Shown piece after piece: positions 9,905-19,072 of a stretch of DNA of 64,000 bases. Every line of letters begins with the position of its first letter. Positions within the stretch are counted from its first letter, which is position 1. Location of the stretch: positions 1 to 64,000 of the forward strand of contig JANQED010000167.1 of the NCBI GenBank assembly GCA_028278545.1, in the 5' to 3' direction. A program made the translations under genes and the position numbers. The notes under the pieces were generated by a model. The model saw nothing but the letters and a program-made list of their open reading frames with translations, was not told the DNA's origin and did not search any database. The stretch comes from Anaerolineales bacterium. GTDB lineage: Bacteria; Chloroflexota; Anaerolineae; Anaerolineales; UBA11858.

Positions 9905-10933
9905 ATGATTTTGAGGACCTCCGACTTCGATTACGACCTCCCGGAAGAGTATATTGCCCAGACGCCTCTGAAGAAACGGGATGCCTCGCGTATGCTGGTC
10001 CTCCGACGGGATGGGGGCACCCTTGAGCACGCCCACTTTCGAGATTTGGGCGGATTCCTGCGCCCGAATGACATCCTGGTCCTCAACCAGACGCGCGTCA
10101 TCCCTGCGCGCTTGTTCGGACGCAAAATCCCCACCGGCGGGCAGGTCGAGCTGCTCTTATTGCGTCGTCGGGAGGCGCAAGTATGGGAAACTTTGGCAGG
10201 TGGGAAGGGGCTGGTTCCGGGCCGGTATGTTCAGCTTGAGGATGGCCCAAAGGCTGAAATCCTGGCCGATTTGGGCGGCCCTCGCCGTTTGGTGCGATTC
10301 GACGAACCTCTCTCCCCCCAACTGGACTCTATCGGCCATGCGCCCCTACCGCCTTATATCCATGCTTACCTGGAAGACCCAGAGCGTTATCAGACTGTTT
10401 ATGCTGAAGAGCCTGGGTCAGCAGCAGCGCCGACTGCGGGGTTACACTTCACGCCTGAGCTGATCGGCCAACTCAAAAACCAGGGGATTTATATTACTAC
10501 GGTGACCCTGCACGTCGGGCTGGACACCTTTGCTCCTGTGCAGGAAGAGAATCCCTGCCAACATGAGATCCATACCGAATGGTGCCAGATCACCTCGGAG
10601 GCAGTTGACCACATCAATGCGGCACGCCACGCGGGAGGTCGTGTGATTGCCGTGGGCACGACCAGTGTGCGTACTCTGGAGTCGGCTGCACGACAAGTTC
10701 AGCGGGGAGATATTCTCTCCCCTTTCGAAGGCTCCACAGATTTATTCATCCTGCCAGGCTTTCAATTCCAGATCGTAGACGCGATGATCACCAACTTCCA
10801 CCTGCCGCGCTCAACGTTGATCATGCTGGTGAGCGCCTTTGTCGGCCGGGAGCGCATCCTGGATGCATATGAGATTGCCAAAAGTCATGGTTATCGTTTC
10901 TATTCATTTGGGGATGCGATGTTGATTATTTGA
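9905..10933 (+). CDS. queA: S-adenosylmethionine:tRNA ribosyltransferase-isomerase
   Basis: QueA transfers and isomerises the ribosyl part of SAM onto 7-deazaguanine in tRNA, giving epoxyqueuosine. It begins with the family pattern FDYDLPEEYIAQTPL. It contains DILVLNQTRVIPARLFG, SAAAPTAGLHFT, HVGLDTFAPV, GTTSVRTLES and TNFHLPRSTLIMLVSAF in the correct order. Length is 342 residues. It is the next gene after ruvB, a pairing common in bacteria, separated by 111 bases. Confidence 0.97.
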   Translation: MILRTSDFDYDLPEEYIAQTPLKKRDASRMLVLRRDGGTLEHAHFRDLGGFLRPNDILVLNQTRVIPARLFGRKIPTGGQVELLLLRRREAQVWETLAGGKGLVPGRYVQLEDGPKAEILADLGGPRRLVRFDEPLSPQLDSIGHAPLPPYIHAYLEDPERYQTVYAEEPGSAAAPTAGLHFTPELIGQLKNQGIYITTVTLHVGLDTFAPVQEENPCQHEIHTEWCQITSEAVDHINAARHAGGRVIAVGTTSVRTLESAARQVQRGDILSPFEGSTDLFILPGFQFQIVDAMITNFHLPRSTLIMLVSAFVGRERILDAYEIAKSHGYRFYSFGDAMLII

Positions 10934-11114
10934 AGTTGACGATTTTCGAAAATGAGGTGGGATATCCTGAAAGTCGAATCTGGCGCATAATCCCACATAT
11001 CAAAATTGAAAACTTGGCCCATGAATTCCCCATATTCTTCGGTATACTTTATAGTAAGATGAGTGTGACAAAATTCATCAGTGAAAGCAGGCTCCTTGAA
11101 TAGTGAAACCACTG

Positions 11115-11157
11115 CCAAAGAGAACGACTTCCTTGGGAAGGATCGTTCTTTTTCTTT
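11115..11157 (+). terminator. Rho-independent terminator between queA and the kinase operon
   Basis: AGAACGA and TCCTT pair with AAGGA and TCGTTCT around a GGG loop, with a two-base CT bulge. TTTTTCTTT follows. This is a strong forward-strand terminator. It ends the ruvB-queA transcript, or attenuates the following sensor operon if that promoter lies upstream of it. Confidence 0.85.
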
Positions 11158-11180
11158 ACGCATTTCATGATATTTAGGGA

Positions 11181-13760
11181 ATGAGGCAGGATATGGCCCA
11201 AAGGAAATCGAAACAAAAAATAGTCGCCGAGGCGGAAGATCAAAGCTCGCATACAGCGCAGAAAAATGAAGCGGAAGAGCGCCTTCGCTTGGCAGTTGAG
11301 GCGGGAAGCGATTTGATCTATGAGTGGGAAGTAGGCAGTGACTCGCTATTGTGGTTTGGGGGCATCGATGAAAAACTAGGATATGATCCCGGAGAGATTC
11401 CCCGCACAATCGAAGGCTGGCTTGATCTGATCCACCCAGAAGACCAGGAAGAACTAAGGAATGCAGTTGAACGTCACCGTGCTTCTATTGAATTAATCGA
11501 TGAAGAGTATCGAATTCGGCACAAGGACGGTAGTTGGAAATATTGGATCGACAGAGGTATTCCAGTTCTCGACCAGCACGGAAATCCAAATAAATGGATT
11601 GGTGCCTGCACGGATATCACACTTCAACGCCTGGCTGAAATTAATTTACGTGAGAGTGAAGAACGTTATCGCACGCTTTTTGAGTATGCAGGTGATGCAA
11701 TCTCTGTAGTTGACGAGGATGATCATGTCCTCGTAGTTAATCCCAGCATGTGTGAGCTGATGGGGTACAGCCGTGAAGAACTCCTATCGATGCGGGTGCC
11801 AGATTTGCAGGCTCCAGATGTTCGAGCGGAAGCCGGTCAGGCTGTGCGCGCTGAATTTGAGCGATATGGAAATTCAGTGTTTGAGGTAGCAAATATTCAC
11901 CGCAATGGCACACGCATTCCAATCGAGCTGAGACTCTCTAAGGTCGCAGGGCCGCAAGGGAATTTGTATTATTGTATATATCGAGACATTTCTAAGCGTA
12001 AACAGGCGGAAAACGAGCTGCGCGAGGTTTTTGATACGCTTACGACTGTCCTGGAAAGTATCGATGCCCATATATATGCAGCGGACCTGAAGAACTATGA
12101 AATCTTGTATATGAGCAAAAATATGAAAGAGGGGTTTGGTGGTGATTTTACCGGGCAAACGTGCTTTCAGGCCTTTCGAGGAGAAGAATCTGTTTGCAGT
12201 CATTGTACCAATGACAAACTTCTCGATGAGCACGGTAATCCAACTGGTGTGCATGTGTGGGAAGGCAGAAATCCTCTCACCAATCGCTGGTATATCAATC
12301 GCGATCGGGCCATTCGCTGGCACGATGGACGCCTGGTGCGCTTGCAGATTGCCACGGATATTACTGAGCGCAAACAGGCGGAGGAAACCCTCCAACGCCA
12401 CGCCGAAGAGATGACCACTTTGCACGCTGTCACCCTGGATCTCATGAAATCATCGGAGCTCGATCCAATTTTAGAGTCCATCGTTGCCCGGGCAGCCGAA
12501 CTCTTGGAGGGGTCATCAGGAGGTATGTATCTTTGTGATGCCGAGAAGCGTGAGGCGCGTTGTGTGGTCAGCTACCAAACCCCTCGCGATTTTACGGGTA
12601 CGGTGCTCAAGTATGGCGAGGGTGCCGCCGGCGTTGTTGCAGAGACGGGACGACCCCTGATCCTCGATGATTACCACGTCTGGGAAGGGCGGGCTGAAGT
12701 GTTTGATGGAGAGGAGTCTTTTCGAGCCATGCTCAGTGTGCCCATTGTGTGGCAAGAGCAAGTCAAGGGAGTGCTACATATCTTGCGCGATGACGAAGGC
12801 TATAAATTTAGTCAGGTTGATCTCGATTTGTTGATGACCCTTGCCAACCATGCTGCCATTGCTATGGAAAACGCACGCTTGCTCCAACAAATCCAACGCC
12901 ATGCCGATGAACTTGAACAGCGCATTGATGAGCGCACCAACGAGTTGCGAAAGCGTGTTGAGGAAGTCGAGGTTCTAAACCGGGGCATGGTAAATCTGAT
13001 GGAAGATATCCAGAGGGCGAATCATCAGGCAAACATAGCCGCTAATCGATTAGCTGTTGCTAATGAGGAACTGGAAGCCTTTGCCTACTCCGTTTCCCAC
13101 GATTTGCGCGCCCCGTTACGAGGTATCCGGGGGTTTGCCGAGATCCTGGCTGGCCGTCACAGGTCCGATCTTAATGAGCAAGGGCGGGAATATCTCGATT
13201 TTGTCGTTCAAGCCGGTGATCACATGGCTGAGCTGATCGATGACCTTTTGGAGTATTCTCGTCTTGGGCGCAGGGCCGTACGCGCTACCCCAATGGATTT
13301 GGAACTGATCATTGATGAGGTCTTGACCAGCCTATCAGAGATTGTACGCCAGAATCAAGCAGAGATCATTCTTCCTGAAAGCTATCCGGTAGTCATGGGG
13401 GACCGTACGCCCTTGATCCAGATTTTCATCAATTTATTCGATAACGCGCTCAAATATCATCGCCCTGATGTGCCTCCCACCATCGAGCTCTCCTGGAGGG
13501 GCGAAGCTGATTTTGCTATTATCCGGGTTAGCGATAACGGCATTGGCATCCCGGAAGAGCATAGAGATCGAATCTTTACTATGTTCCAGCGCTTGCATGG
13601 CGACGAAGTCCCCGGCACGGGTATTGGATTGGCCTTGGTTAAAAAAGCGGTTCAATTGTTAAGTGGTGACGTCCAGGTTGTTTCGGCCCAGGGAGGCGGT
13701 TCAACTTTTATTGTCAAGCTGCCTTTGCCGAATGGTCTGGGAGCAGCATTCAACCCCTAG
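11181..13760 (+). CDS. Multi-PAS/GAF sensor histidine kinase
   Basis: The protein has 859 residues and no obvious membrane helix, so it is probably cytosolic. The order is three PAS/PAC segments (about 30-155, 158-275, 280-400), a GAF domain (about 420-570), a coiled coil, and a phytochrome-type HisKA with SVSHDLRAPLRGIRG (phospho-His near 640). The HATPase domain contains NLFDNALKYH and GTGIGLALVKK. The PAS repeats carry RIRHKDGSWKYWIDRG-like and ERKQAEE ends. It starts at the ATG before MAQRK, and an ATG four codons later is also possible. The next two genes form a phosphorelay with it. The signal is unknown. Confidence 0.92.
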   Translation: MRQDMAQRKSKQKIVAEAEDQSSHTAQKNEAEERLRLAVEAGSDLIYEWEVGSDSLLWFGGIDEKLGYDPGEIPRTIEGWLDLIHPEDQEELRNAVERHRASIELIDEEYRIRHKDGSWKYWIDRGIPVLDQHGNPNKWIGACTDITLQRLAEINLRESEERYRTLFEYAGDAISVVDEDDHVLVVNPSMCELMGYSREELLSMRVPDLQAPDVRAEAGQAVRAEFERYGNSVFEVANIHRNGTRIPIELRLSKVAGPQGNLYYCIYRDISKRKQAENELREVFDTLTTVLESIDAHIYAADLKNYEILYMSKNMKEGFGGDFTGQTCFQAFRGEESVCSHCTNDKLLDEHGNPTGVHVWEGRNPLTNRWYINRDRAIRWHDGRLVRLQIATDITERKQAEETLQRHAEEMTTLHAVTLDLMKSSELDPILESIVARAAELLEGSSGGMYLCDAEKREARCVVSYQTPRDFTGTVLKYGEGAAGVVAETGRPLILDDYHVWEGRAEVFDGEESFRAMLSVPIVWQEQVKGVLHILRDDEGYKFSQVDLDLLMTLANHAAIAMENARLLQQIQRHADELEQRIDERTNELRKRVEEVEVLNRGMVNLMEDIQRANHQANIAANRLAVANEELEAFAYSVSHDLRAPLRGIRGFAEILAGRHRSDLNEQGREYLDFVVQAGDHMAELIDDLLEYSRLGRRAVRATPMDLELIIDEVLTSLSEIVRQNQAEIILPESYPVVMGDRTPLIQIFINLFDNALKYHRPDVPPTIELSWRGEADFAIIRVSDNGIGIPEEHRDRIFTMFQRLHGDEVPGTGIGLALVKKAVQLLSGDVQVVSAQGGGSTFIVKLPLPNGLGAAFNP

Positions 13761-13817
13761 GTGCATTGATAAGGAAAACAGGTATTCGCACCGGTGATAA
13801 GACAAGTGAGGTAACCG

Positions 13818-14264
13818 ATGAGAAAAGAAGCCATTATTCTATATGTGGAAGATAGGGAAATGGATGTGGTTCTTACCCTGGACGCGTTCAAACAATACAA
13901 TTTTGTTAATGAAATCCATGTTGTCAGGGATGGTCAGGAAGCCCTGGATTATTTATTCGGTGAGGGAAAACACGCAGACAGATCGATTTACCCGCTTCCC
14001 GATTTGATTCTGTTGGATTTGAAACTGCCCGGGATCAGCGGTCACGATGTCCTGCGGAAAATCAAATCTACCCCGCTCCTAAAACGCATTCCAGTGGTTA
14101 TCTTGACCTCTTCAAAGCAAGAGGGGGACCTGGCCATGAGTTATGACTCTGGGGCCAACAGTTATCTGGTCAAGCCGATCAAGTTTGAAGGTTTTTTGGA
14201 TGTTGTTGGTAGAATTTACGACTATTGGTTGACATTGAACATAAAGCCGCCGAAGCATGATTGA
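13818..14264 (+). CDS. Single-domain response regulator (Rcp1-like)
   Basis: A 148-residue receiver domain alone, without an output domain. Acidic pocket Glu11/Asp12, phospho-acceptor Asp67 in LILLDLKLPG, Thr/Ser in VILTSSK, and Lys in LVKPIKFEGF are all visible. The long loop before the acceptor (FGEGKHADRS) is typical of the Rcp1 family, which pairs with phytochrome-like kinases. This fits its position 57 bases after such a kinase. Its stop overlaps the next start by eight bases, so translation is coupled. Confidence 0.93.
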   Translation: MRKEAIILYVEDREMDVVLTLDAFKQYNFVNEIHVVRDGQEALDYLFGEGKHADRSIYPLPDLILLDLKLPGISGHDVLRKIKSTPLLKRIPVVILTSSKQEGDLAMSYDSGANSYLVKPIKFEGFLDVVGRIYDYWLTLNIKPPKHD

Positions 14265-15747
14265 GAAAACCATTCGAATTTTATACGTGGACGATTACCC
14301 TCTCGACCGTGCATTGGTGCGCGATGCGCTGAGTAGCCATCAGGGTGCTTTTGAGTTGGTCGAGGCTGCTTCGCGTAGGGAGTTTGATAGCATTTTGGCG
14401 GCTGAAAAATACGATCTGGTGTTGAGCGATTTCAACATTCTGGGTTTCACCGGGCTTCAGGTGCTGGATGCTGTCCAAAAGCATCTACCAGGCACGCCGG
14501 TGATCATTGTGACCGGTACCGGGTCTGAGGAGGTCGCTGCCCAGGCTATCAAGCGTGGCGCAGTTGACTATGTGATTAAATCTCCGCAGCATATCCGTCG
14601 TCTGCCTCATATCATCCTAAACGCCCTAGATCAAAAGCGTTTACGCGAGGAACGTTTGCAGGCCCAACGGGAATTGCAAGAGAGTGAATTCCGCTACCGT
14701 ATGGTTTCGGAATTAACCTCTGACTACTCGTATGCCTATCGCGTTTCTCCGGACGGAGAGTTGGAAATCGAATGGGTTACCGGAGCGTTGGAAAAGATCA
14801 CTGGATTTGTTCAGCCTGAGTTAACAGCTTCAGGCGGCTGGGAAAGCCTTTTGCACCCAGAGGATATCCCTATCGCTATCAACCAATTAAAGGCTTTGAT
14901 GCAAGGAGAGTCTCAAACGGTCGAATATCGTATCCGAACTAAATCTGGTGAGATTCGCTGGATGTCTGATCAGGCCCTCGCGATTTGGGACGAGAACGAG
15001 AGCCGGACTACCCATATTTATGGGGCCGTAAAAGATATCACCGAACGAAAAGAGGCCGAGGCGAAATTGCGCTTCCGGGGTGAAGAGTTGCGTATGCTTA
15101 CTGCTCGTCTGGCCGAAAGTGAACAGATCGAGCGGAGACGTTTGGCTCGCGAGCTGCATGATCAGGTCGGGCAATCGCTGGCGGTTTTGGGGTTCAACTT
15201 GAAGCTCATCCGGGATCAGATGACAAAATCTGATTTCGATCACGAGTTGACAGCAGTGGAAAGCTCGATTGCCCTGGTCGATGATGTGATCCAGAATATC
15301 CATGCTGTGATGGATGACCTGCGCCCCTCGGTGCTAGATGATCATGGCCTTTTCTCAGCATTAAGCTGGTATGCGGAGCGCTTCGCAAAACGTACCGAGA
15401 TCAAAATCCGGGTGCAGGGCAAAAACCTGGAGCCCCGCCTCCCGGCAAACGTCGAAAATGCTCTTTTTCGCATAGTGCAAGAAGCGCTGGCTAATGTGGC
15501 GCGCCATGCGAAGGCTTCGCAGGCGATTATCTCGCTAATGGAGAATGGGGGTGATATCGAACTCATCATTACCGATGATGGTGCTGGCTTTGAAGAGACC
15601 TTCCCTCAAGAGATTGGTCAGCGGCGGGGGTGGGGTTTAGTCAATATGCGCGAGCGCGCTGAGGCTGTGGGGGCGGTGCTGAGCGTCGAAACTGTGGTTA
15701 ACCTGGGTACAACAATCAAGGTCAGCGTTCCAAAGGGGACTCGTTAA
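14257..15747 (+). CDS. Hybrid REC-PAS-histidine kinase (NarX/DegS type)
   Basis: The N-terminal receiver (1-120) has acceptor Asp58 in LVLSDFNILG. A PAS/PAC segment spans about 140-265. A HisKA_3 domain follows with RRRLARELHDQVGQ (phospho-His near 301), then a HATPase with NVARHAKASQ and GWGLVNMRERAE. HisKA_3 kinases normally phosphorylate NarL-type regulators. None is adjacent, so the relay may start from the receiver and end elsewhere, for example on the NarL-type protein encoded at 47.8-48.5 kb. That link is a guess. Confidence 0.92.
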   Translation: MIEKTIRILYVDDYPLDRALVRDALSSHQGAFELVEAASRREFDSILAAEKYDLVLSDFNILGFTGLQVLDAVQKHLPGTPVIIVTGTGSEEVAAQAIKRGAVDYVIKSPQHIRRLPHIILNALDQKRLREERLQAQRELQESEFRYRMVSELTSDYSYAYRVSPDGELEIEWVTGALEKITGFVQPELTASGGWESLLHPEDIPIAINQLKALMQGESQTVEYRIRTKSGEIRWMSDQALAIWDENESRTTHIYGAVKDITERKEAEAKLRFRGEELRMLTARLAESEQIERRRLARELHDQVGQSLAVLGFNLKLIRDQMTKSDFDHELTAVESSIALVDDVIQNIHAVMDDLRPSVLDDHGLFSALSWYAERFAKRTEIKIRVQGKNLEPRLPANVENALFRIVQEALANVARHAKASQAIISLMENGGDIELIITDDGAGFEETFPQEIGQRRGWGLVNMRERAEAVGAVLSVETVVNLGTTIKVSVPKGTR

Positions 15748-16073
15748 AATTGTTGGAGTTGCGCAACTCATTTCTTGATCTGCTCTAATTCTTGGGGAAA
15801 AGTCAGCCGCTGGGGGTATGTGAGATGATCTCGCTTGTGCAGAAGTAAGGTGCGCAAGCTTGCACCCAACCCAATCTACCCATTTTTATCGTTAATCAGC
15901 AAAATAGTGTTACAAGCTATTGACAGTGCCACGTAATATGGTAAACTAAATTTGTTTTTATGATAAATATAGTCTAAATTAGCAAATATGTCCAATTAAA
16001 CGGTAGAGCAAGTGCTTCTAGGCTCAATATCCCGCAGCAGGAAATCCAAATAGACCAACAATAGGGAGCTTGT
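15748..16073. other. Intergenic region before the respiratory operon
   Basis: No gene is visible. It holds a perfect palindrome GAGTTGCGCAACTC (15756-15769), a second symmetrical element GGTGCGCAAGCTTGCACC (15849-15866) and a sigma70-like promoter. Neither palindrome is followed by a T-tract, so both could be operators as well as transcript ends. Confidence 0.6.
15920..15947 (+). promoter_or_regulatory. Candidate promoter of the bc/caa3 respiratory operon
   Basis: A perfect TTGACA (15920-15925) is followed after 16 bases by TAAACT (15942-15947). The expected leader before the Rieske gene is about 120 bases. It is the best promoter-like sequence in the 325-base gap. Confidence 0.55.
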
Positions 16074-16625
16074 ATGACTGAGGAAACGACAGAGACGAGA
16101 ACACCGGTAAATCGCCGCGAATTCTTGAATCTTGCCTGGCTGGCGACGTTAGGTTTTTTCTTAGTTGATATCGGCGGCGTTACCTATTTCTTCGCAATGC
16201 CCCGTTTCAGGGAGGGGGAGTTCGGGGGGATATTCACTGTTGGAAGATTATCGGAACTTCCTGCAATTGGTTCGCCTCCCGTCAATTTCCCCAAGGTCAA
16301 GCTCTGGTTGGCGAATACTGAAGATGGCATCAGGGCCATTTATAAAGTCTGTACCCATTTAGGATGCTTATATAACTGGAGCGATCAGGAGGCCAAGTTC
16401 ATCTGCCCCTGTCATGGTTCCCAGTTCGAGGCGGATGGCGCTTACATCCAGGGGCCTGCCCCACGTGATTTGGACGTCTTCGTCGTCCAGGCGGTTGACC
16501 CGGATACAGGGGAGGTGGTCGCTGAAACATCAGAAGGGGGCGGGCCTCTCTCTATCCCCGGGGGCAAAGATTATCTCATTAGAGTAGATACCGGCTCGAA
16601 AATCACCGGTCAACCCCACTCATAA
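16074..16625 (+). CDS. Rieske [2Fe-2S] protein of the quinol:cytochrome c reductase
   Basis: The protein has an N-terminal twin-arginine-like NRREFLNL followed by one membrane anchor (about 18-41), then a periplasmic Rieske domain. Cluster ligands lie in CTHLGC (93-98) and CPCHGS (111-116). It would take electrons from quinol at the Qo site and pass them to the cytochrome c subunits encoded two and three genes downstream. Length is 183 residues. It leads the aerobic respiratory operon. The match to the second Rieske protein of the window is only general, so these are separate complexes. Confidence 0.93.
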   Translation: MTEETTETRTPVNRREFLNLAWLATLGFFLVDIGGVTYFFAMPRFREGEFGGIFTVGRLSELPAIGSPPVNFPKVKLWLANTEDGIRAIYKVCTHLGCLYNWSDQEAKFICPCHGSQFEADGAYIQGPAPRDLDVFVVQAVDPDTGEVVAETSEGGGPLSIPGGKDYLIRVDTGSKITGQPHS

Positions 16626-16635
16626 GAGGGAATCC

Positions 16636-18219
16636 ATGCTCAAAGCTTTGAACTTCACGGAATTGCTTGATCGTGCCAAAGAGGCCATTGATACCCGGGT
16701 GCGCATCATCACCGCCGGACTCAGTATCAATGAATTGCGCGCCCTTCTGCGGGGCGATCCGCCCACGGAAAAACCCAATCCACGCTACAAGGTTCACGTC
16801 ACCAGCTTTTTGTTCCATATCCGCCCCAAGTTCTATCAGCAGGCCAGCACCATCTTCACGCATACTTGGCGCTTGGGTTTCTTCACGGTTTTCTTCTTCG
16901 CCATCGAGATCATCACCGGCTTGATCCTGATGATCTACTATACGCCTTCGCCGGAAGAGGCCTATACATCGATCCTCAACCTCATGAGCAATGTCCCCTA
17001 TGGCAAGCTGCTGCGTGATCTCCACCGCCTGGGGGCGGAGGGGATGGTCGTATTTTCGGTCTTGCACATGCTGCGCACCTTTTTGACCGGGTCATATAAA
17101 AAGGAGCGCTCTTTCACCTGGCTGACTGGTGTCGTGCTTCTGATCATCACCTTGGGTTTGAGCTTCAGCGGGTATCTGCTTCCCTGGGACCAACTGGCTT
17201 ATTGGGCGGTGACCATCGGCACCAGCATGGTCGAGGCAGCGCCGATCTTTGGTACCGAGGCCAACCTGCTTTTACGCGGTGCTCCAGATATCGGCGCCGA
17301 TGGCTTGTTGCGCTTCTATTTGCTGCATATAGTGCTCCTCCCATTTTTAGGGGTGTTGCTGCTTAGCATTCATTATTACAAGGTCGCCCGAGAGCATAGT
17401 ATTTCACTGCCAGCCAAGTATGAAGAAGAAGACCTTTCCCAAGATGTGCTCAAAACGGCCAAGAAACGCGTCGATTTCTTGCCAGACTTGATCACTCATG
17501 AGGTCTTCCTGACCAGTTTGGGCCTTTTCGTGATGATTTTTATATCGGCGTTTTTCTACAGCGCCCCTTTGGAGAATATTGCCAATCCCCAACAGACTCC
17601 CCTGGACACGAAGGCACCCTGGTATTTCTGGTGGCTTCAAGGCATGCTTAAGCTAGGGGATAAAACCTTGATGGGGATCATCTTGCCCACAATTGTCTTT
17701 GGGCTGCTCTTCGCTGTTCCGTATATAGATCGCAACCCCCATCGGCGGGCTTACAAACGACCGGTAGCCGTAGCTCTGGGGTTGCTGGCTACCATTACGG
17801 TAGTGGTGCTCAGCTATATGGGATTGCCCCAATATGCCATCGAAACCCCGGCGGCCACACGCATCATCCAGGATTTAGCTCCCGAGGAAGGCCTCGGTGA
17901 ATTGAGAGCCATCCCCTTCGAGCAACTGCAACCCGGAATTTATCAGGTCAATGTATCTGATCCAGACAATCTTTGCCCGGAGATGCTGTGGGGCTGCCCC
18001 GAGCTAGAAGTGGTATTCTCCGAATACAGTGAGCGCATCAACGAGGCGGAGGAAGAGGGTAGGCTGCCAGAGGTCGAAGCGCTTATGGTCATCGAAGAAT
18101 GGCAGGCCGACCTGGTCAAAGTGACGCCGCGCATTATCTGGACGGATCCTGAGTCTGGTGATCGCAAGACGTATGAGCAGCATATCTTCTTGCATCGTGA
18201 CCATAACCGTAGTCATTAA
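16636..18219 (+). CDS. Cytochrome b, N- and C-domains fused, with hydrophilic C-terminal extension
   Basis: The 527-residue protein joins the b6-like core and the subunit-IV-like part. Heme ligand pairs are His130/His144 and His231/His246. The second pair is separated by 14 residues, as in b6-type proteins. The Cys that binds heme ci in b6 is absent. The Qo motif, usually PEWY, reads APWY (327-330). About 130 soluble residues follow the last helix and match nothing I recognise. It lies ten bases after the Rieske gene. Confidence 0.92.
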   Translation: MLKALNFTELLDRAKEAIDTRVRIITAGLSINELRALLRGDPPTEKPNPRYKVHVTSFLFHIRPKFYQQASTIFTHTWRLGFFTVFFFAIEIITGLILMIYYTPSPEEAYTSILNLMSNVPYGKLLRDLHRLGAEGMVVFSVLHMLRTFLTGSYKKERSFTWLTGVVLLIITLGLSFSGYLLPWDQLAYWAVTIGTSMVEAAPIFGTEANLLLRGAPDIGADGLLRFYLLHIVLLPFLGVLLLSIHYYKVAREHSISLPAKYEEEDLSQDVLKTAKKRVDFLPDLITHEVFLTSLGLFVMIFISAFFYSAPLENIANPQQTPLDTKAPWYFWWLQGMLKLGDKTLMGIILPTIVFGLLFAVPYIDRNPHRRAYKRPVAVALGLLATITVVVLSYMGLPQYAIETPAATRIIQDLAPEEGLGELRAIPFEQLQPGIYQVNVSDPDNLCPEMLWGCPELEVVFSEYSERINEAEEEGRLPEVEALMVIEEWQADLVKVTPRIIWTDPESGDRKTYEQHIFLHRDHNRSH

Positions 18220-18231
18220 TCAAGGAATCTT

Positions 18232-19038
18232 ATGTCCCGCGTACAACTTGAAATCTTCTTCGGCATGATATTGATCACCATCACCGGCGCCATCCTGATC
18301 TTTTTGGGGATCAACGAAGAGCAGCGAATGGCCGAGTTCGATAAGTTTCAGGCTGCTCAGAAAATCGAGGTCGGCGCTGAACTATATGAGATCAACTGCC
18401 GTGGTTGTCATGGTTTGCAGGGTGAGGGTGTGCTGGGTTTAGCTCCGCCGCTCAATGATGCTTATTTCTTCAATGGGCGCCTTGCGGAGGTTGGCTGGCA
18501 GGGAGATTTGGAAGATTACATCATCGCCACCGTTTCAACAGGGCGTCAGGTTTCTACGCGGCCAGAGCAGTATCCCGGAGCAGGCACTCCAGCCATGCCG
18601 ACCTGGTCCGACCGTTTCGGCGGCCCTCTGCGCGCCGACCAGATCGAGGCTCTGGCGGCTTTTATCATCAATTGGGAAGCCACTGCCAAGGGTGAAGTTG
18701 AATTGGCCGAGATCCCTTCTGCGATCCCCGGCATTGAAGATTTGGACGATCCGTTGGCGCGCGGTCTGGCTTTGTACAACGCCAGCGGCTGCGCGGGATG
18801 CCATGCAATTACGGGGATCAGCGTTGGCGCTGTTGGGCCTGACCTGACCACGATTGGCACGACGGCTGCTGCCCGGGTTGAGGGCTATACTGCCGAGGAA
18901 TACATCCGCGAATCTATTATCAACCCTTCCGCTTATATTGTTGAAGGATATGACGATCTGATGCTCAAGACTTTTGTAGAGACCATTTCCGAGGGCGAAC
19001 TGGATGATCTTGTCGCTTTCTTATTAGCACAAGAATGA
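18232..19038 (+). CDS. Membrane-anchored diheme cytochrome c
   Basis: One N-terminal helix (about 8-27) anchors two c-type domains in the periplasm, with heme motifs CRGCH (56-60) and CAGCH (187-191). Methionine candidates for the sixth ligand occur in PAMPTW and in the C-terminal LMLKTF. It would be the cytochrome c1-like partner of the upstream Rieske and cytochrome b. It starts 12 bases after cytochrome b and ends 34 bases before the next cytochrome gene. Confidence 0.9.
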   Translation: MSRVQLEIFFGMILITITGAILIFLGINEEQRMAEFDKFQAAQKIEVGAELYEINCRGCHGLQGEGVLGLAPPLNDAYFFNGRLAEVGWQGDLEDYIIATVSTGRQVSTRPEQYPGAGTPAMPTWSDRFGGPLRADQIEALAAFIINWEATAKGEVELAEIPSAIPGIEDLDDPLARGLALYNASGCAGCHAITGISVGAVGPDLTTIGTTAAARVEGYTAEEYIRESIINPSAYIVEGYDDLMLKTFVETISEGELDDLVAFLLAQE

Positions 19039-19072
19039 GGTGGATAAGCCTCTCTGCTTTCGAAGAAGCACA

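Noticed and set aside
10900-11409. 169-residue reverse frame across the queA-kinase gap
   Set aside because: It covers a strong forward terminator and the 5' end of the sensor kinase, and resembles no protein.
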